Of a DNA stretch of 64,000 nt, positions 10,601 to 21,800 are shown in pieces; the first letter of the stretch is position 1; every line of letters starts with the position of its first letter. The notes under the pieces are model-generated. The model did not search any database. It was not told where the DNA came from and saw nothing but the letters and a program-made list of their open reading frames with translations. Origin of the DNA: Monosporascus cannonballus. Lineage: Eukaryota; Ascomycota; Sordariomycetes; Xylariales. Location: NCBI GenBank assembly GCA_004154925.1, contig QJNS01000003.1, forward strand, positions 434,001 to 498,000, written 5' to 3'. Both the position numbers and the translations under genes were made by a program.

Positions 10601-12182
10601 TCTTGGTGACTGGTAGAAAACTAACGCTGTGCCCAGGTAAATCGTAAAGGCTTGGTTGGTATTCGCAAACACCTTGCCAGTTTTCTCCGTTTCAGCAAGC
10701 ATAATGTTCATTGCCTTGCGCATGAGTTCAACATTGCTTTCATGTTCCTCAAGGTGCTGATAGTATTCACCCATCAGCCGATGGGCTAGCAAGGAGACGG
10801 TGGATAAGATGCCTTCAGTCATCATCAGCATCCTGTCTTCGTCGGTGAGTGGTACGACCAAAGTAGGTGCGCCGCCATCTTCATCGTCTTCGCTCTCATC
10901 GTCGTCCTGTGTTACACCGGTGGATGGCGCTTCACTATAAATAATTGTTAGGGGACGAAAATATACGGACAGAACGAAAGCGGCGCAGCGTGGATGGCCG
11001 AGCGTGCGAGGGGGCAGCAAAGCAAGTAGGATGGGTGGCAGTGGGCATACAAGATCAAGAAATATACATACGGTTTTGAAGAACCTTGTTCCTTTGGGAA
11101 GGGCGACAAACTGCTTGTCATGAAGCCTGTCAAGACGCGACAGAGATCGCTATCTGGGAAATGCGCACAGTATCGGTTCAGGACATTCGCATCGTAGTCC
11201 TTGATTTCCTTGCAGTCTTGCCATTCGATTGCGATGTCCCAAGCTAGCTTCAACGGGTGATTGATGATGACCATATCGTTGGCCAACTTTTCCACCACCT
11301 TCAGGTGAGCTGACTTCTCTGAAGTAGGTACAGCAACCAGACGGTCGTATCGGAATTGAAGCAGCTTCTCCTCGTACTGCCGCCGAATGTCATCATCGTT
11401 GGACCAGACCGTCAGTTGATGATAGAGGTCGCCCAGCCTGCTTTGGCTCAAGACTTCTCGGTTGACCTCTTGGGTGACCTGGCTGAGCTTAGCACCTAGC
11501 CTGGTACGGCGTTCTCCAATGAGGGTGTTGATGCGTTTCTTCTCGTCGACTTCCAAAATCTGGGCCATCGTCTCGTAAGTCTTGGCAGGATGGGGTACCC
11601 GACCCTCCAGCGCCGGATAGATAGGGCTATCCGGGAGGATAATCTCCAAAGCCTTCACATACTGCGAACGGTCCCCCTGGGAGCGGGCGAAATCGATGAA
11701 CTTGTCAATGACATCTTGACATTTGTACATGTCATCGGCATCTCGAAAGATTTCAGCAAGCTTCAGAGCGGCCCTCTGATACTGGTCCAGATATTTTGGG
11801 CCCAGCTTTCCGTACACCTTGGTGAGGCCTTGCCATGATTGTGGATCGTTAGGCCTCAGCCGGGCAGCTGTAGTGTATGCCTCTTCAGCACGGAGATAGT
11901 TGCCCTTCTTGTCCAAAGCGAAGGCATGGAACACGTGACTGCGGTATGTCAGTCGGCTAAACACGATATAATCGTATAGATCCTAGCGTAGGAGCTGAGC
12001 GTAAGACGGCCACGAGATCATAGGCAGGCCACGTGTAGACACGAAGAGAAACGGTGGACTTACGCCTGATAGTTCTCCGGGTCTCTGTCAATCAGGTTCT
12101 TGACTTGGTCGATTGCGTCATCCCACTTCTTGTTACGGATGGCATCATTGATAGCCTTCAGCGCGGCCTTGGTGCTCGACAT
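7655..12182 (-). CDS. SKI3: Ski3-like TPR protein of the Ski complex
   Basis: This is the scaffold subunit of the cytoplasmic Ski complex (Ski2-Ski3-Ski8), which feeds mRNA to the exosome for 3'-5' decay (family knowledge). Exons: 12182-12064, 11938-11072 and 10934-7655. The joined length is 4266 nt, divisible by three: 1421 aa plus stop. Intron 1 (12063-11939) is GTAAGT..CAG. Intron 2 (11071-10935) is GTATGT..TAG with a CTAAC branch site. The start MSSTKAALKAINDAIRNK was chosen over an upstream in-frame ATG because it opens directly into the first TPR (KWDDAIDQVKNLIDRDPENYQA). TPR helices recur through the whole protein, for example EAYTTAARLRPNDPQSWQGL, AIVSFQHALRISPDDYHSW and CFKRAIELEASNPDFWNSLG. 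The C-terminus SILLAPW..HGWESLSNA matches the conserved fungal Ski3 ending. Length is as expected. A poly-C tract lies just downstream. Confidence 0.93.
10935..11071 (-). other. SKI3 intron 2
   Basis: The donor is GTATGT, the branch site CTAAC and the acceptor TTATAG, 137 nt. It joins KEQGSSK-P to EAPSTGVTQDDDESEDDE, across a codon split CC|T, and enters an acidic linker before the TPR array resumes. Confidence 0.9.
11939..12063 (-). other. SKI3 intron 1
   Basis: The donor is GTAAGT and the acceptor CCGCAG, 125 nt, with a CTGAC branch-like motif just before the acceptor. Splicing joins DPENYQA to HVFHAFALDKKGNY in frame across a codon split GC|T. Confidence 0.9.
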
Positions 12183-13393
12183 GGTAGGGTTATTGCAGGC
12201 TTCATAGGAAACAGACTCATGACTCCCTAAGAACAACCTTCGAGCTGCGGAGCAGGTGTTGTCAACGTAAGACAAGGGGCTCTACTATAGCCCCAGTGAA
12301 CGCTCCTGGGCGTGTGACCTGTCTCACCAATGACGCTCCGTCACGAATGCACCGACTTCGGGTGATATTCGGCAGTCTCAGATGTAGGAGTACCTGGGGG
12401 TATGTGCGTTATTTTGAGGCGGAAAGTCGAAGTGCTGGGATTGTAGTCGAGTCATCTCATCATTATCGTCGGCATTGCCATTAAGCGAGTGGATGATTAC
12501 ATGGGCATGAAAAATATCATGCATTGCAGGATCTTAGCCTTGTCGAACTGGCTGGGAGTGAAGTGTAGCGGTAGAATCTCGGCTAACTGGAGCCGGAAGA
12601 GCTTCGGATAATCGTGTACATAGTACCTATGTACGTTACATCGCCGTAGCTGCTGCGGGACTTCTAGTTCACTCCCCTACCGATAATTGGGCCAATCTCA
12701 AAGCGTCTCGGGTCCTTTTGTCCCCGGAACGGCGGGATCCCTGGAGCTGAGGGGCTGATGGCGCCTGTGAATCGTGCCTGAAGATAGGTACCTAGTAGCT
12801 AGTGAGCGCTAACCGATCACCGATATAGCCAAGAGCTACCGTTCGTACTCGCATTTCATCATCGCTTTTGACAACCTTTGATCCTCAAAGAGAATATTAG
12901 AAGGATGCTGCGTATATATAACACGCCCCCCCCCCCCTACATAGAGCTTTTCATTATCCCGAGATAGATCCCCAATCCAAACCATTTCCCGCTCTATCAA
13001 AAATTTTCTCTAAGCTGTCGAAGGGAACCTAGACTCACTCCACCGGGTAGACGTGTTTCCTGTACTGCTCCCATTTTCTACGATAGTTGTTGGGAATCCG
13101 TGGCGTCACCCACCTACCTGTCTTACTCTTCTCCTTGCGGTCTTTGCAACCTCCTACATCTACCTAGTTGTTCTACTTCATATCTGGTACGAATACATCT
13201 TCCGCTAGAACGACGAACCTCGCGTGTACGCCGTTCTTATAGTCGTGGCGCTGACCAGGAAGCTGTGGTTAACGTAACTGGACTATCCAACCTTGGCCTG
13301 ATTTCGGCCCAATACCCTATACCTGCCGCTTCTTGACAGTCGCTCTCCTTTACGCTCTGTACGACCTCGATAAGACAATTGCCTCATCCAGCC
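12183..13393. promoter_or_regulatory. divergent intergenic region SKI3 / GH5
   Basis: About 1.2 kb separate the two start codons, which point away from each other, so both promoters must lie here. A TATA-like TATATATAA occurs at 12913-12921, followed by a C12 run (12926-12937) and a pyrimidine-rich leader toward the GH5 start. An 8-bp perfect inverted repeat, GTACATAG-TAC-CTATGTAC, is at 12616-12634. No specific factor site can be assigned. Confidence 0.5.
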
Positions 13394-15828
13394 ATGTCTT
13401 CGCTACGCCTGACGATCGAAGAGGGCGAGTTCCGGGACCGCTACGGTAGACATGTTCTCCTGAGAGGCATCAATGTCGCCGGCGACGCCAAATACCCCAG
13501 TGAGCCGGAGCAGCCCTCCCATATTATAGATGACTTCTTCGATGGCGACAATGTAAAGTTCCATGCTCGTCCCTTTCGAAAAGAGGATGCCCATATACAC
13601 TTCTCCCGCTTAAAGCGGTTCGGCTACAACACTATCCGCTATGTCTTCACTTGGGAAGCCATCGAGGCTGCGGGCCCTGGGAAGTACGACGAGGTGTGGA
13701 TACAGCATACGATTGACATCTTGAGGATCGCGAAAGAGTATGGTTTCTATATATTTATGGACCCCCACCAAGACGTGGTAAGCATCTTATTCCCTCTCTC
13801 GCTTGTCCTCGAGAGCGCCCGCTGGTTGACCATTGGAACTCATAGTGGTCTCGTCACTGCGGAGGATCCGGCGCCCCTATGTGGACGATATATGCATGCG
13901 GCTTGAACCCCCAGAGCTTCGCTGCCACCGAGGCTGCTATCGTACATAATACCTATCCCGAGCCCGAAAACTTCCCGAAGATGATATGGTCCACCAACTA
14001 CCACCGCCTGGCCGCGGCGACCATCTTCACCCTGTTTTTCGCCGGACGAGACTTCGCGCCAAATTGCATAATAAACGGGCAGAACATCCAAGACTATCTT
14101 CAAGGACATTTCTTCCGCGCCTGTGGGCATCTCGCCAAGAGGATCCACGAGGCTGGCGATCTGGAGAACGAGGTCGTATTCGGATGGGAGAGTCTGAACG
14201 AGCCCAACAAGTGTATGATTGGATATGCCGATCTCAGCGTGATCCCTGACGAACAGAAGCTCAAGAAGGGCACGTCCCCCACGCTGTGGCAGGCCATTCT
14301 GATGGGGTCCGGTCGGGCTTGCGAGGTGGACGTGTGGGATATGGGTGGTCTAGGGCCCTACAAGGTTGGGCGGACGCTTGTCGATCCACACGGAGAAATT
14401 GCTTGGCTGCCGGAAGACTACGACGACTCGAGATACGGCTGGAAACGAGATGAAGGGTGGAAATTAGGGCAATGTCTATGGGCGCAGCACGGAGTCTGGG
14501 ATCCCTCTACGGATATGCTTTTGCGGAAAGACTATTTCCAGCGCGACCCCAAAACTGGTATGGTGATTGACTCTCACACTTTCACTAACACATACTTTCT
14601 GGATTTCTACAGGGAGTATCGCGATATAGTCCGGGCGGTCCACAAGGACGCTATCATACTCTGCCAACCGCCGGTCCTGGAAATACCTCCCACTATCAAA
14701 GGCACTGAAGACGACGATCCTAGGATGGTGTATGCTCCGCATTACTATGACGGCATCACGCTTATGACCAAGAAATGGAACCGCACCTGGAACGTCGACG
14801 TTCTTGGAGTTCTTCGTGGACGGTATCTGCATCCCGCATTTGCTATCAAGATCGGTGAGACGGCTATCCGAAATTCCTTCAAGGAACAGCTGGCCGCGAT
14901 GAGGAAAGAGGGTCTCGATTACATGGGGAATCACCCATGCATGTTGACCGAATTCGGTATCCCTTACGACATGGATGATAAGCATGCCTATAAGACAGGC
15001 GATTATTCGAGCCAGTCGGCGGCTATGGATGCCAATCACTTCGCCGTCGAGGGTTCTCATATGGAAGGCTATACTCTATGGATGTACGCCGCGTCGGTAA
15101 GACACCCCCTTCTTTCCTCCTATCGTGCCAGCATCTTCTCACAATGACGCTAGAATGACCACCTCCGTGGTGATCAATGGAACGGCGAGGACCTGTCTAT
15201 ATTCTCAGTTGATGACCAGACGCTTCCTCTCACGCCGGTACCACGATCGGATGCTATGTCATCCTCCGGGAGCCTGTCAAAGACAGCCTCATCCATCCCT
15301 CAGCGGCAAGAGGTCGAGGACGAGACCGCAGTGACCCCTGGCAATCTCAAGCGGACTATGACCAACCCCTCGATCTCCTCCGAGCCGTCAAGCCTCAAGC
15401 CGGAGCTCACGAATGCACCCGGCTACCGCGCGGCAGAAGCCTACGTCCGACCGGCGCCCATCTACACCAACGGGTACATCACGGACTACGTCTTCGACCT
15501 CAAGAAGTGCGAGTTCACGCTGAACCTCGAGGCCACGAAGCTGCCGTCGGAGGACCTGCCCACCGTCATCTTCCTGCCCGACTACCACTTCCCGCAGGAG
15601 CAGTGCACGGTGGTCGTGAGCGGCGGCAAGTGGGAGATCAGCACCGACGGTGAGGAGCGCGCGCTCGTCCAGAAGCTGCGCTGGTGGCACAGCGACGGCC
15701 CGCAGAGCCTCAAGATCACGGGCCTCGTGCGGCCCCGCAGCAACCTGGCCGGCTCGGCCGAGGAGGCCGGCTACCTGGAGCAGTGCCAGCAATACGGGCT
15801 CAGCCTCAGGGACTGCAGCGTCATGTAG
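13394..15828 (+). CDS. GH5 glucosidase, steryl/ceramide type
   Basis: This is a glycoside hydrolase family 5 protein resembling the fungal EGCrP group, known to cleave glucosylceramide or ergosteryl-beta-glucoside (family knowledge; the substrate here is not provable). Exons: 13394-13777, 13846-15096 and 15154-15828; total 2310 nt, 769 aa. The ATG at 13394 was chosen because the upstream in-frame codon is TTG. Intron 1 (GTAAGC..TAG, 68 nt) restores DPHQDVWSR.CGGSGAPMWT. Intron 2 (GTAAGA..TAG, 57 nt) restores MYAASNDHLRGDQWNGEDLS. The barrel spans about residues 10-560: the acid/base is E247 in ESLNEPN, the nucleophile E497 in LTEFGIP. A C-terminal beta-sandwich-like part covers about 620-740 (YVFDLKKCEFTLNL, VIFLPDYHFP). 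There is no signal peptide, so it is probably intracellular. It lies divergent from SKI3. Confidence 0.9.
13778..13845 (+). other. GH5 intron 1
   Basis: The donor is GTAAGC, the acceptor CATAG, with TTGAC upstream as a branch candidate; 68 nt. Removal joins DPHQDV to WSRHCGGSGAPMW in phase 0, which matches the conserved family segment. Confidence 0.9.
15097..15153 (+). other. GH5 intron 2
   Basis: The donor is GTAAGA and the acceptor GCTAG; 57 nt with an ATGAC branch-like motif. Reading through would hit TGA at 15145-15147, so splicing is needed to reach the C-terminal region. Confidence 0.9.
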
Positions 15829-16200
15829 TGGAGTATGCTACAGCTTCTGGTGGGCGCAGGGTCGAAATGAACGTGGTTGGCTTTTGTGCGGGATATATAT
15901 GCGGTTTACTGTTGCATTGAGGGTCACACAGGAAGATATACGGACCACATGATGGCTGAAGCAATTAATTGTCACGGCGGCGGCGTTGGGAGGGACCAAA
16001 TCGGACCCGACAAATTACGTTACGTATCTTATATACATTACCTATCCAATCACATAATGAACGCCATTGAACGCTGGCGTTGGGGGCCGTGAGCAAGACT
16101 CGCCGAGCTCTCTCATCTTGCGATGCTACTCCGTTATCGCGGACACAGACACAACCTGCAAGGCACACACGGCGCTGGGCCAATAGACGAATTGGGGGGT

Positions 16201-16248
16201 GGCGAGATGTCTCACTCCTGTGGGACGTTCGCTGCCGTNNNNNNNNNN

Positions 16249-16323
<75 letters not shown>

Positions 16324-16358
16324 CGAGATGTCTCAGTCCTGTGGAACGTTCGCTGTGG
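16201..16358. repeat. assembly gap with duplicated flank and C74 tract
   Basis: Ten N (16239-16248) are followed by 74 C (16249-16322). The 38 bp left of the gap (16201-16238) and the 38 bp right of the C-run (16321-16358) are near copies: both contain GCGAGATGTCTCA, TCCTGTGG and ACGTTCGCTG, with about five mismatches. The pattern fits two contig ends that overlap but were not merged, or a short duplication around a hard-to-read C-tract. Confidence 0.9.
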
Positions 16359-17127
16359 TTTAGATAAGTATGTGTCGCAGTGCCATCAAAGGTCTTCGCG
16401 AATCATCGAATCATCTCATCAGTTGTCCGCTCATCTGCATAAGGCGTACAGTGCTACCTATGCACCCAAGTTATTAGACCTCCATAAAGCACTTGCCTAC
16501 GGATAGGTATACTAGTGCTTATGGTATTTATTCACGAACACTCCAACTAACCCCTTTAGTTCCCCCGAGAGGGTGGCGAGCAGCCCCTCGACCCCCCAAT
16601 GGCAATTGATAAAGCAAGATGCTTCCTGCCTCGTCCCCCTCATCCCACTGCATGCTGCAGCCGCAGGCGCTTCCAGAACCAACCGGACGGGACCCCCGAC
16701 GCGAAATGGATGGCGGGGCCGGGTCGGCAGGGTGGTTGCATACCCACGGTAGCAATATGCATCTGTCTGCCCAGTATATCGAGTTAGTGCTTCGCTGTCT
16801 TGAACCCCATCACAATTAGAGAGCCTTGGTTTGGTAACACCGCTTTGCTTACTCGGAACTCGATTGAAGTCGGACATTAAGATGCGTCTGAGTAGCTTAT
16901 CCTGTTAGGAACTGCAATTGTGCTTCCGACGGCTCTCTTTACAATTGTCGGCTCCCAAAGGGCCCGCCGCAGCTGTTCTGGGGATGACCTAGTACCGTGC
17001 TTTCTACTAAGTCACTTAGGAACCGCAACGCAACACTCCCAGCGCAATAACAACATATGCCATAACAGAAAGACCGTCGCCACCCCCGCCTCCTCCTCCC
17101 CTCAAAAAAGTTCCCCCGAGGCCTTCA

Positions 17128-17167
17128 CCCTAACGTTTGCTAACCCTAGTCAAACCTTAACCCTAAC
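17128..17167 (+). repeat. degenerate telomere-like CCCTAA patch
   Basis: Within 40 bp there are CCCTAA, TAACCCTAG, CCTTAA and CCCTAAC, partly joined by TTTG spacers. Fungal telomeres are TTAGGG, so this is an imperfect interstitial telomere-like sequence about 1.7 kb upstream of the MAPKKK start. It is short enough to be chance or a promoter motif. Confidence 0.5.
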
Positions 17168-18840
17168 TTTACCCATACAGCTGGCGTTAGCCCATCGCGA
17201 GAATAGTAATTTTGTAGACTAGGGTCCATCCAGGGCTTCATAAGGCTGCCACGAATACTGAGAGCTGTCGGAAAAGCCACAACGCCCAAAGGTTGTCTCC
17301 CACCCGCCAGCTAGCATAGCACACGACCATGCTGATTCGTCGACTCGAACATCAGATAAGTTGTAACATGCATGTGTGGCTTTGTCCAGCTCGTATCTCT
17401 AAAGCCAACCTAGTTAAGTCGTGCCGTTAACTGTTAGTAGCCGGCCACTCTTCGCTTCCCGGATATTCTCGCCTGCTGAGTTTCGTGGAGTTAGAATGGC
17501 TAGTTAAGCGCGTAGCCGCCGTAGATGGCGCTCACTCGGAGGAATACCGGTAATAAGATCGAATAAGCTCGTAAAACGGGCGCCAAGGGCTCGGGTCGGG
17601 CAGCCGGGACCCTTGGGCGAGTACCCACCAAAATCCCCGTCCCCCTCCTTTGTCGGGTTACGGTTGTTCCAAGAGTAATTATTTCAGTCGTGCTTCGTAC
17701 CTAGGCATGGCAGGTACGCAGATGAGTCGGCATGCGCTAAACCTCTTCGGACCCTAAGCCTCTGAAACGAGACTAAAAGGCGCCAAGGACACCCTCTGAG
17801 ACTGACTGATACCTGACGTTTGTAACACGATAAGGGTTGTACCTACAGCGTCCCATCGGGTTGTCTTGCCTCCCCTCCGGACCTGCTCGTCGTCGGGGCT
17901 TTATGTCCATACCTTCTTGTGGCTACTCTCCTCGATAGGTTGCATTTGCACTGCATCTGTGCTGACACCTACATACCTAGACCTGCACTCGTTGCGATTG
18001 ACCAACGGCCAGGAGTCAATACATCGTTTTATTATTGGATGTCCCTGCTGCTCAAAAATTGAGGGCACTACTAATCAATGACTGCACCCGCCCAGTCCCC
18101 TCTCATTACCTCCTATTACTTAACGTTAGTACCACGACCACTACCACGACGTACTTCCGCGGCTGCTTGTCCCACTCGACTTAGAGGTGTAATCGATTAT
18201 ATATATATATCCCTGTTCATCTGGAGAGAGGTTACGAATCAGGAAAATCATGCGATTTCCCGACCCGAATCTCAGCGGGACAACAGCATCGTTAAAATTC
18301 CTAGGGTCGATCAACTCTTTTTTCATTTGAATTGTCGGCAATGCTGGCTCGGCTTTTCTAGTCGCCGTCCGTTAATAATATAGAATATTCGCTGCCGATC
18401 CGTGCTCCTTTTTTGGTTATGACATATGAAACAACAACGGACTGTTATCAGCACTCCTACGAGCCGGCTAATGCTAATCTCGTCTGGTCCCCGCCTGTGT
18501 TGGTGCAGTGGTTTCCATCGTCAGGCTTGAATCAGAGCGCCCGCCGTCACGCGTGCCCTCTTGCCCCCCCGTTCCTGTCCCCGGTTCATCAGCACCGTCT
18601 CCCCCTCTTTGTTATAATTCGTCCCAACTTCTCGGCTTTTGACCGGCCGGCGTAGGCGCAATCAAAGGTCGTCGAGTTAGAGAGGCCACTGGCGACAAGC
18701 TTGTATGCGAGGTATTCTCTGCTTGCTCCTCCGTTACTCCGTTGCATATATCACGCCTTGGTTTGTCAGTTAGCAGCGGGACTACTACGATATCGCACGA
18801 ATAGACGAGCGACCCCCGACACGGGTCACCGTCGCCCGCC

Positions 18841-21800
18841 ATGTATCAAAATACATCGAGGGATCCCTCGAGGCCACCCTTTCAGGTGCCTCCGCCGCCG
18901 CCTATGTCGCCTCCGAACCCGCCACAGATGAATGCTCCCATGGTGAACATCCCTCCACCGCCTCCCAGATACCCGAGCGCTGCCACGACGGCCGGAAATG
19001 TCATTCTACCCGGCCCTCCGCCCGGGCCTGCGCCAGGAACGACATCGTGGCAGGGGAGCTGGAGTCGCACGTACGACCCGCGCGCTGGCTATCCGATACC
19101 GCCTCCGCCGCCCAACGGTCAGCACATTGCCTATAACCCGAAGCTGCATGCTCAAGCCTCGACTGGTACCCTCCAGATACCGCCACCTCCACCGCCGGCA
19201 AACGCACACGCGGGCAACGAAGGCATGTCTGCTACCTACATACCGGGCGGCATGTCCGCCACCTACATACCGACGGGGGGCGACACCTTCGGGGACGGTG
19301 TTGGTATTCCCGGTTTCGACTTCCCCGACACGGGCGCGCAGAATACGACTTGGTCCAACGCGGGCTACGCAAATAATAACAACACGGCGAGCACGACACC
19401 GGCCGATGATCACAGCCGAGGCCTATATCCTGGCTTTTCTCAGGACCGAACCTTGTCCACGGCCTCTACCGCCACTATGACGAGCTCCAATATCCCGCCC
19501 GAGTTGGCCGCCAAGTGGCCCATCGATCACGTGTTGCTGTGGCTGGCTGCGAACCACTTCTCTAAGGAGTGGCAGGAGACGTTTAAGGGGCTGAATCTCC
19601 ACGGGGCCCAGTTCCTCGAGCTTGGAAGCGGAAAGGGGGGTAGAGGGAACTTCGGCATGATGCATCAGCGGGTTTACCCGCGTCTGGTACAAGAATGCCA
19701 AAAGAGCGGGGCCCGTTGGGACCAGCAGCGCGAGAGAGAAGAGGGGAAGAGGATGCGCCGTCTGATTAGGACCATCGTCATGGGAAGCCCCGTCGATATG
19801 TCGAAACCACCGACGGTTCACACGAGGAAAGAGTCGATCAGTGCCGGTAGCCACGCACAAAGCGCCGGCACCGATCCTGCCGACTCCCCGAACACACCCA
19901 TCAAGGCCCCCGGTCCCGGTTTCTCCGGTAGGAGGTTCTCGCAGACCAGAGCTACGACGATGCCGACTTTCAATACCGCCGTCATCACGGAGCCCAACCA
20001 TCGGGCCCTCCTAAAACACATCGACACCGAAGGTACTCGGAAACATAGCCCGAGCAACAGCGAACACGGCGAACTAGGCTCGGCCTTACGAAGTGACAGT
20101 CCCGGAGGGAGCCCTAAGCCTCACTCGGGACTGTTCCCGCACTACGGGGGTAATCTTTCGGCCTCGTCCCCGTCCGGTCGGTTCGGTCATAGATCTAGGG
20201 ATAGTACGGGCTCCGTTTCCTCGAGCGCCGCTATATATGGCTCCGGCGTCCCCACCGAGGCGCCCCAGCTAGGCATGAGCGGTATTGCCGAGATGATCAA
20301 CGCTAGCAGAAAGGATGCTCGGAAGCTTTCACCGTTGGACGCGGGTGACAAGCCCACAGGCGCCGAACCGACCTCGGCGAAAAACAACAAGGGCTTCCTG
20401 CACTTCCTAAAGCGAAGCCATAAGCCGAAGGAAGACGGGTCTCTACCCTCTCCTATCGATCCCGAGTACTCTCCGACAAGTCCGGACATGTTCAGACCGC
20501 ATTCTCTAGGAAGCCGATTTGGGGCATCTGTCGACATATCCGACCGACCGCCATCGGCCATGCAGGATGATGCACCGGTATCGCGACTCAAAAGATCAAG
20601 GAGACTCTTCACACTCGTTACCTTGGATGGGTGGAACTATCGCTTGTGCGACGTCACCGAATGTGACTCGGCTGCCGACCTGCGGACGAATATCTGCATG
20701 AATCTCGGCCTCTCCGATCCGAGCGCCCTCCAAGTCTTTTTGACTGAGTTCGGACGAACTGACCACGATGAGGCGTTAGAAGACCAGAGTTTGGTTTTCC
20801 ACAAGCGCGCCAGGGCCGATCCGAATGGCGGGCTTAAGCTTTTTGTCAAGATGACGGGTGCCGGCAAGCCACGGAAAGACGTCCCGATTTCTCTAGCGCC
20901 CGGCGTACTACCTCCGGGCGCGAGTATGGACGAGAACACTTACGCTCAACTTACACGGCGAAGGTCCAGCTCGTCCCCACCCGACTCTAGAAGCAACACG
21001 ATGGACGGCCCAGCCCCCGTTAGTGAAGCCGACATGGCGGTGAGGGCCAGCGAATACCAAGCTGCGATAGAGAGACAGCGACAGGCATATCTTAGCAAGA
21101 GACGGCTAGTCATACAAGGAACGACTCAAGACACGTCACCTAAATCTCCGGGCATCGTGGGAAGGACCGTCGATTTCGATCATCCGCGGGTGTCCCCATT
21201 CGAGGAGAAGAGACCGGAGGAGACGTTCTTGCCGCAGAGGAAAGCACCCGCACCCCCAGGTGTCGAAACTGCTACTTTGATCAAGGCGAATTCGTTAAGC
21301 AAGAAGTCGGGTCACGGCATGAGGTTATCGCAAAATAGCACGGATGCACACGCTACCCCTAGGAGACCGCCTGCTTCGACGAGTGAAATGGGACAGGAGA
21401 TGTCTCAGAAGGGCCCCCCAGGCTCAGGATCCCCACCAGTAGGATCGGCCCTTGGGGCACTGGTCACCATGGGCAGCGCCTGGGCACACCTTGGGAAGCC
21501 TTCGAAACGGTCCGTGTCGCCCGCCGGTGCCAACCCCGGCCAGGGTGGAATTGAACGAGGTAAGGGAGCAATGGCCACTGTTGATTTTGGACACAGCGCG
21601 TCGGGTCGGAGCAGTCCGCGGTCGGCGCCTGGGTCGCCCGGTTCTCTGACCTGGAGCCGTGGGGATATACCCTTCGTCGTACCCGACTACTCGCCCGGCA
21701 GCAACCCCTTGCCTTCTGGCCACAATAAGCCCCAACATGAGGTCGTTACTAAGATGCGTGAAATAGCCCGAAGAGCCCCGTCCCCCGGAGACCTCAGCCC

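Larger units (their letters stand above)
15829..18840. other. long intergenic region upstream of MAPKKK
   Basis: There is no supported gene. It holds the gap with a C-tract (16201-16358), a telomere-like patch (17128-17167) and a pyrimidine-rich stretch nearer 18840 that probably includes the long 5' leader and promoter of the MAPKKK gene. Several short upstream ORFs exist but are not convincing. Confidence 0.5.

Noticed and set aside
13100..13336. 78-aa ORF upstream of GH5
   Set aside because: It sits in the 5' leader/promoter, out of frame with GH5, with no recognisable sequence.
15388..15792. 134-aa minus-strand ORF under the GH5 C-terminus
   Set aside because: Shadow of the GC-rich coding exon; the plus frame has the family sequence.
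16080..16506. Plus-strand ORFs with long proline runs
   Set aside because: They are created by translating the C-tract and the N gap; flanking codons are not protein-like.
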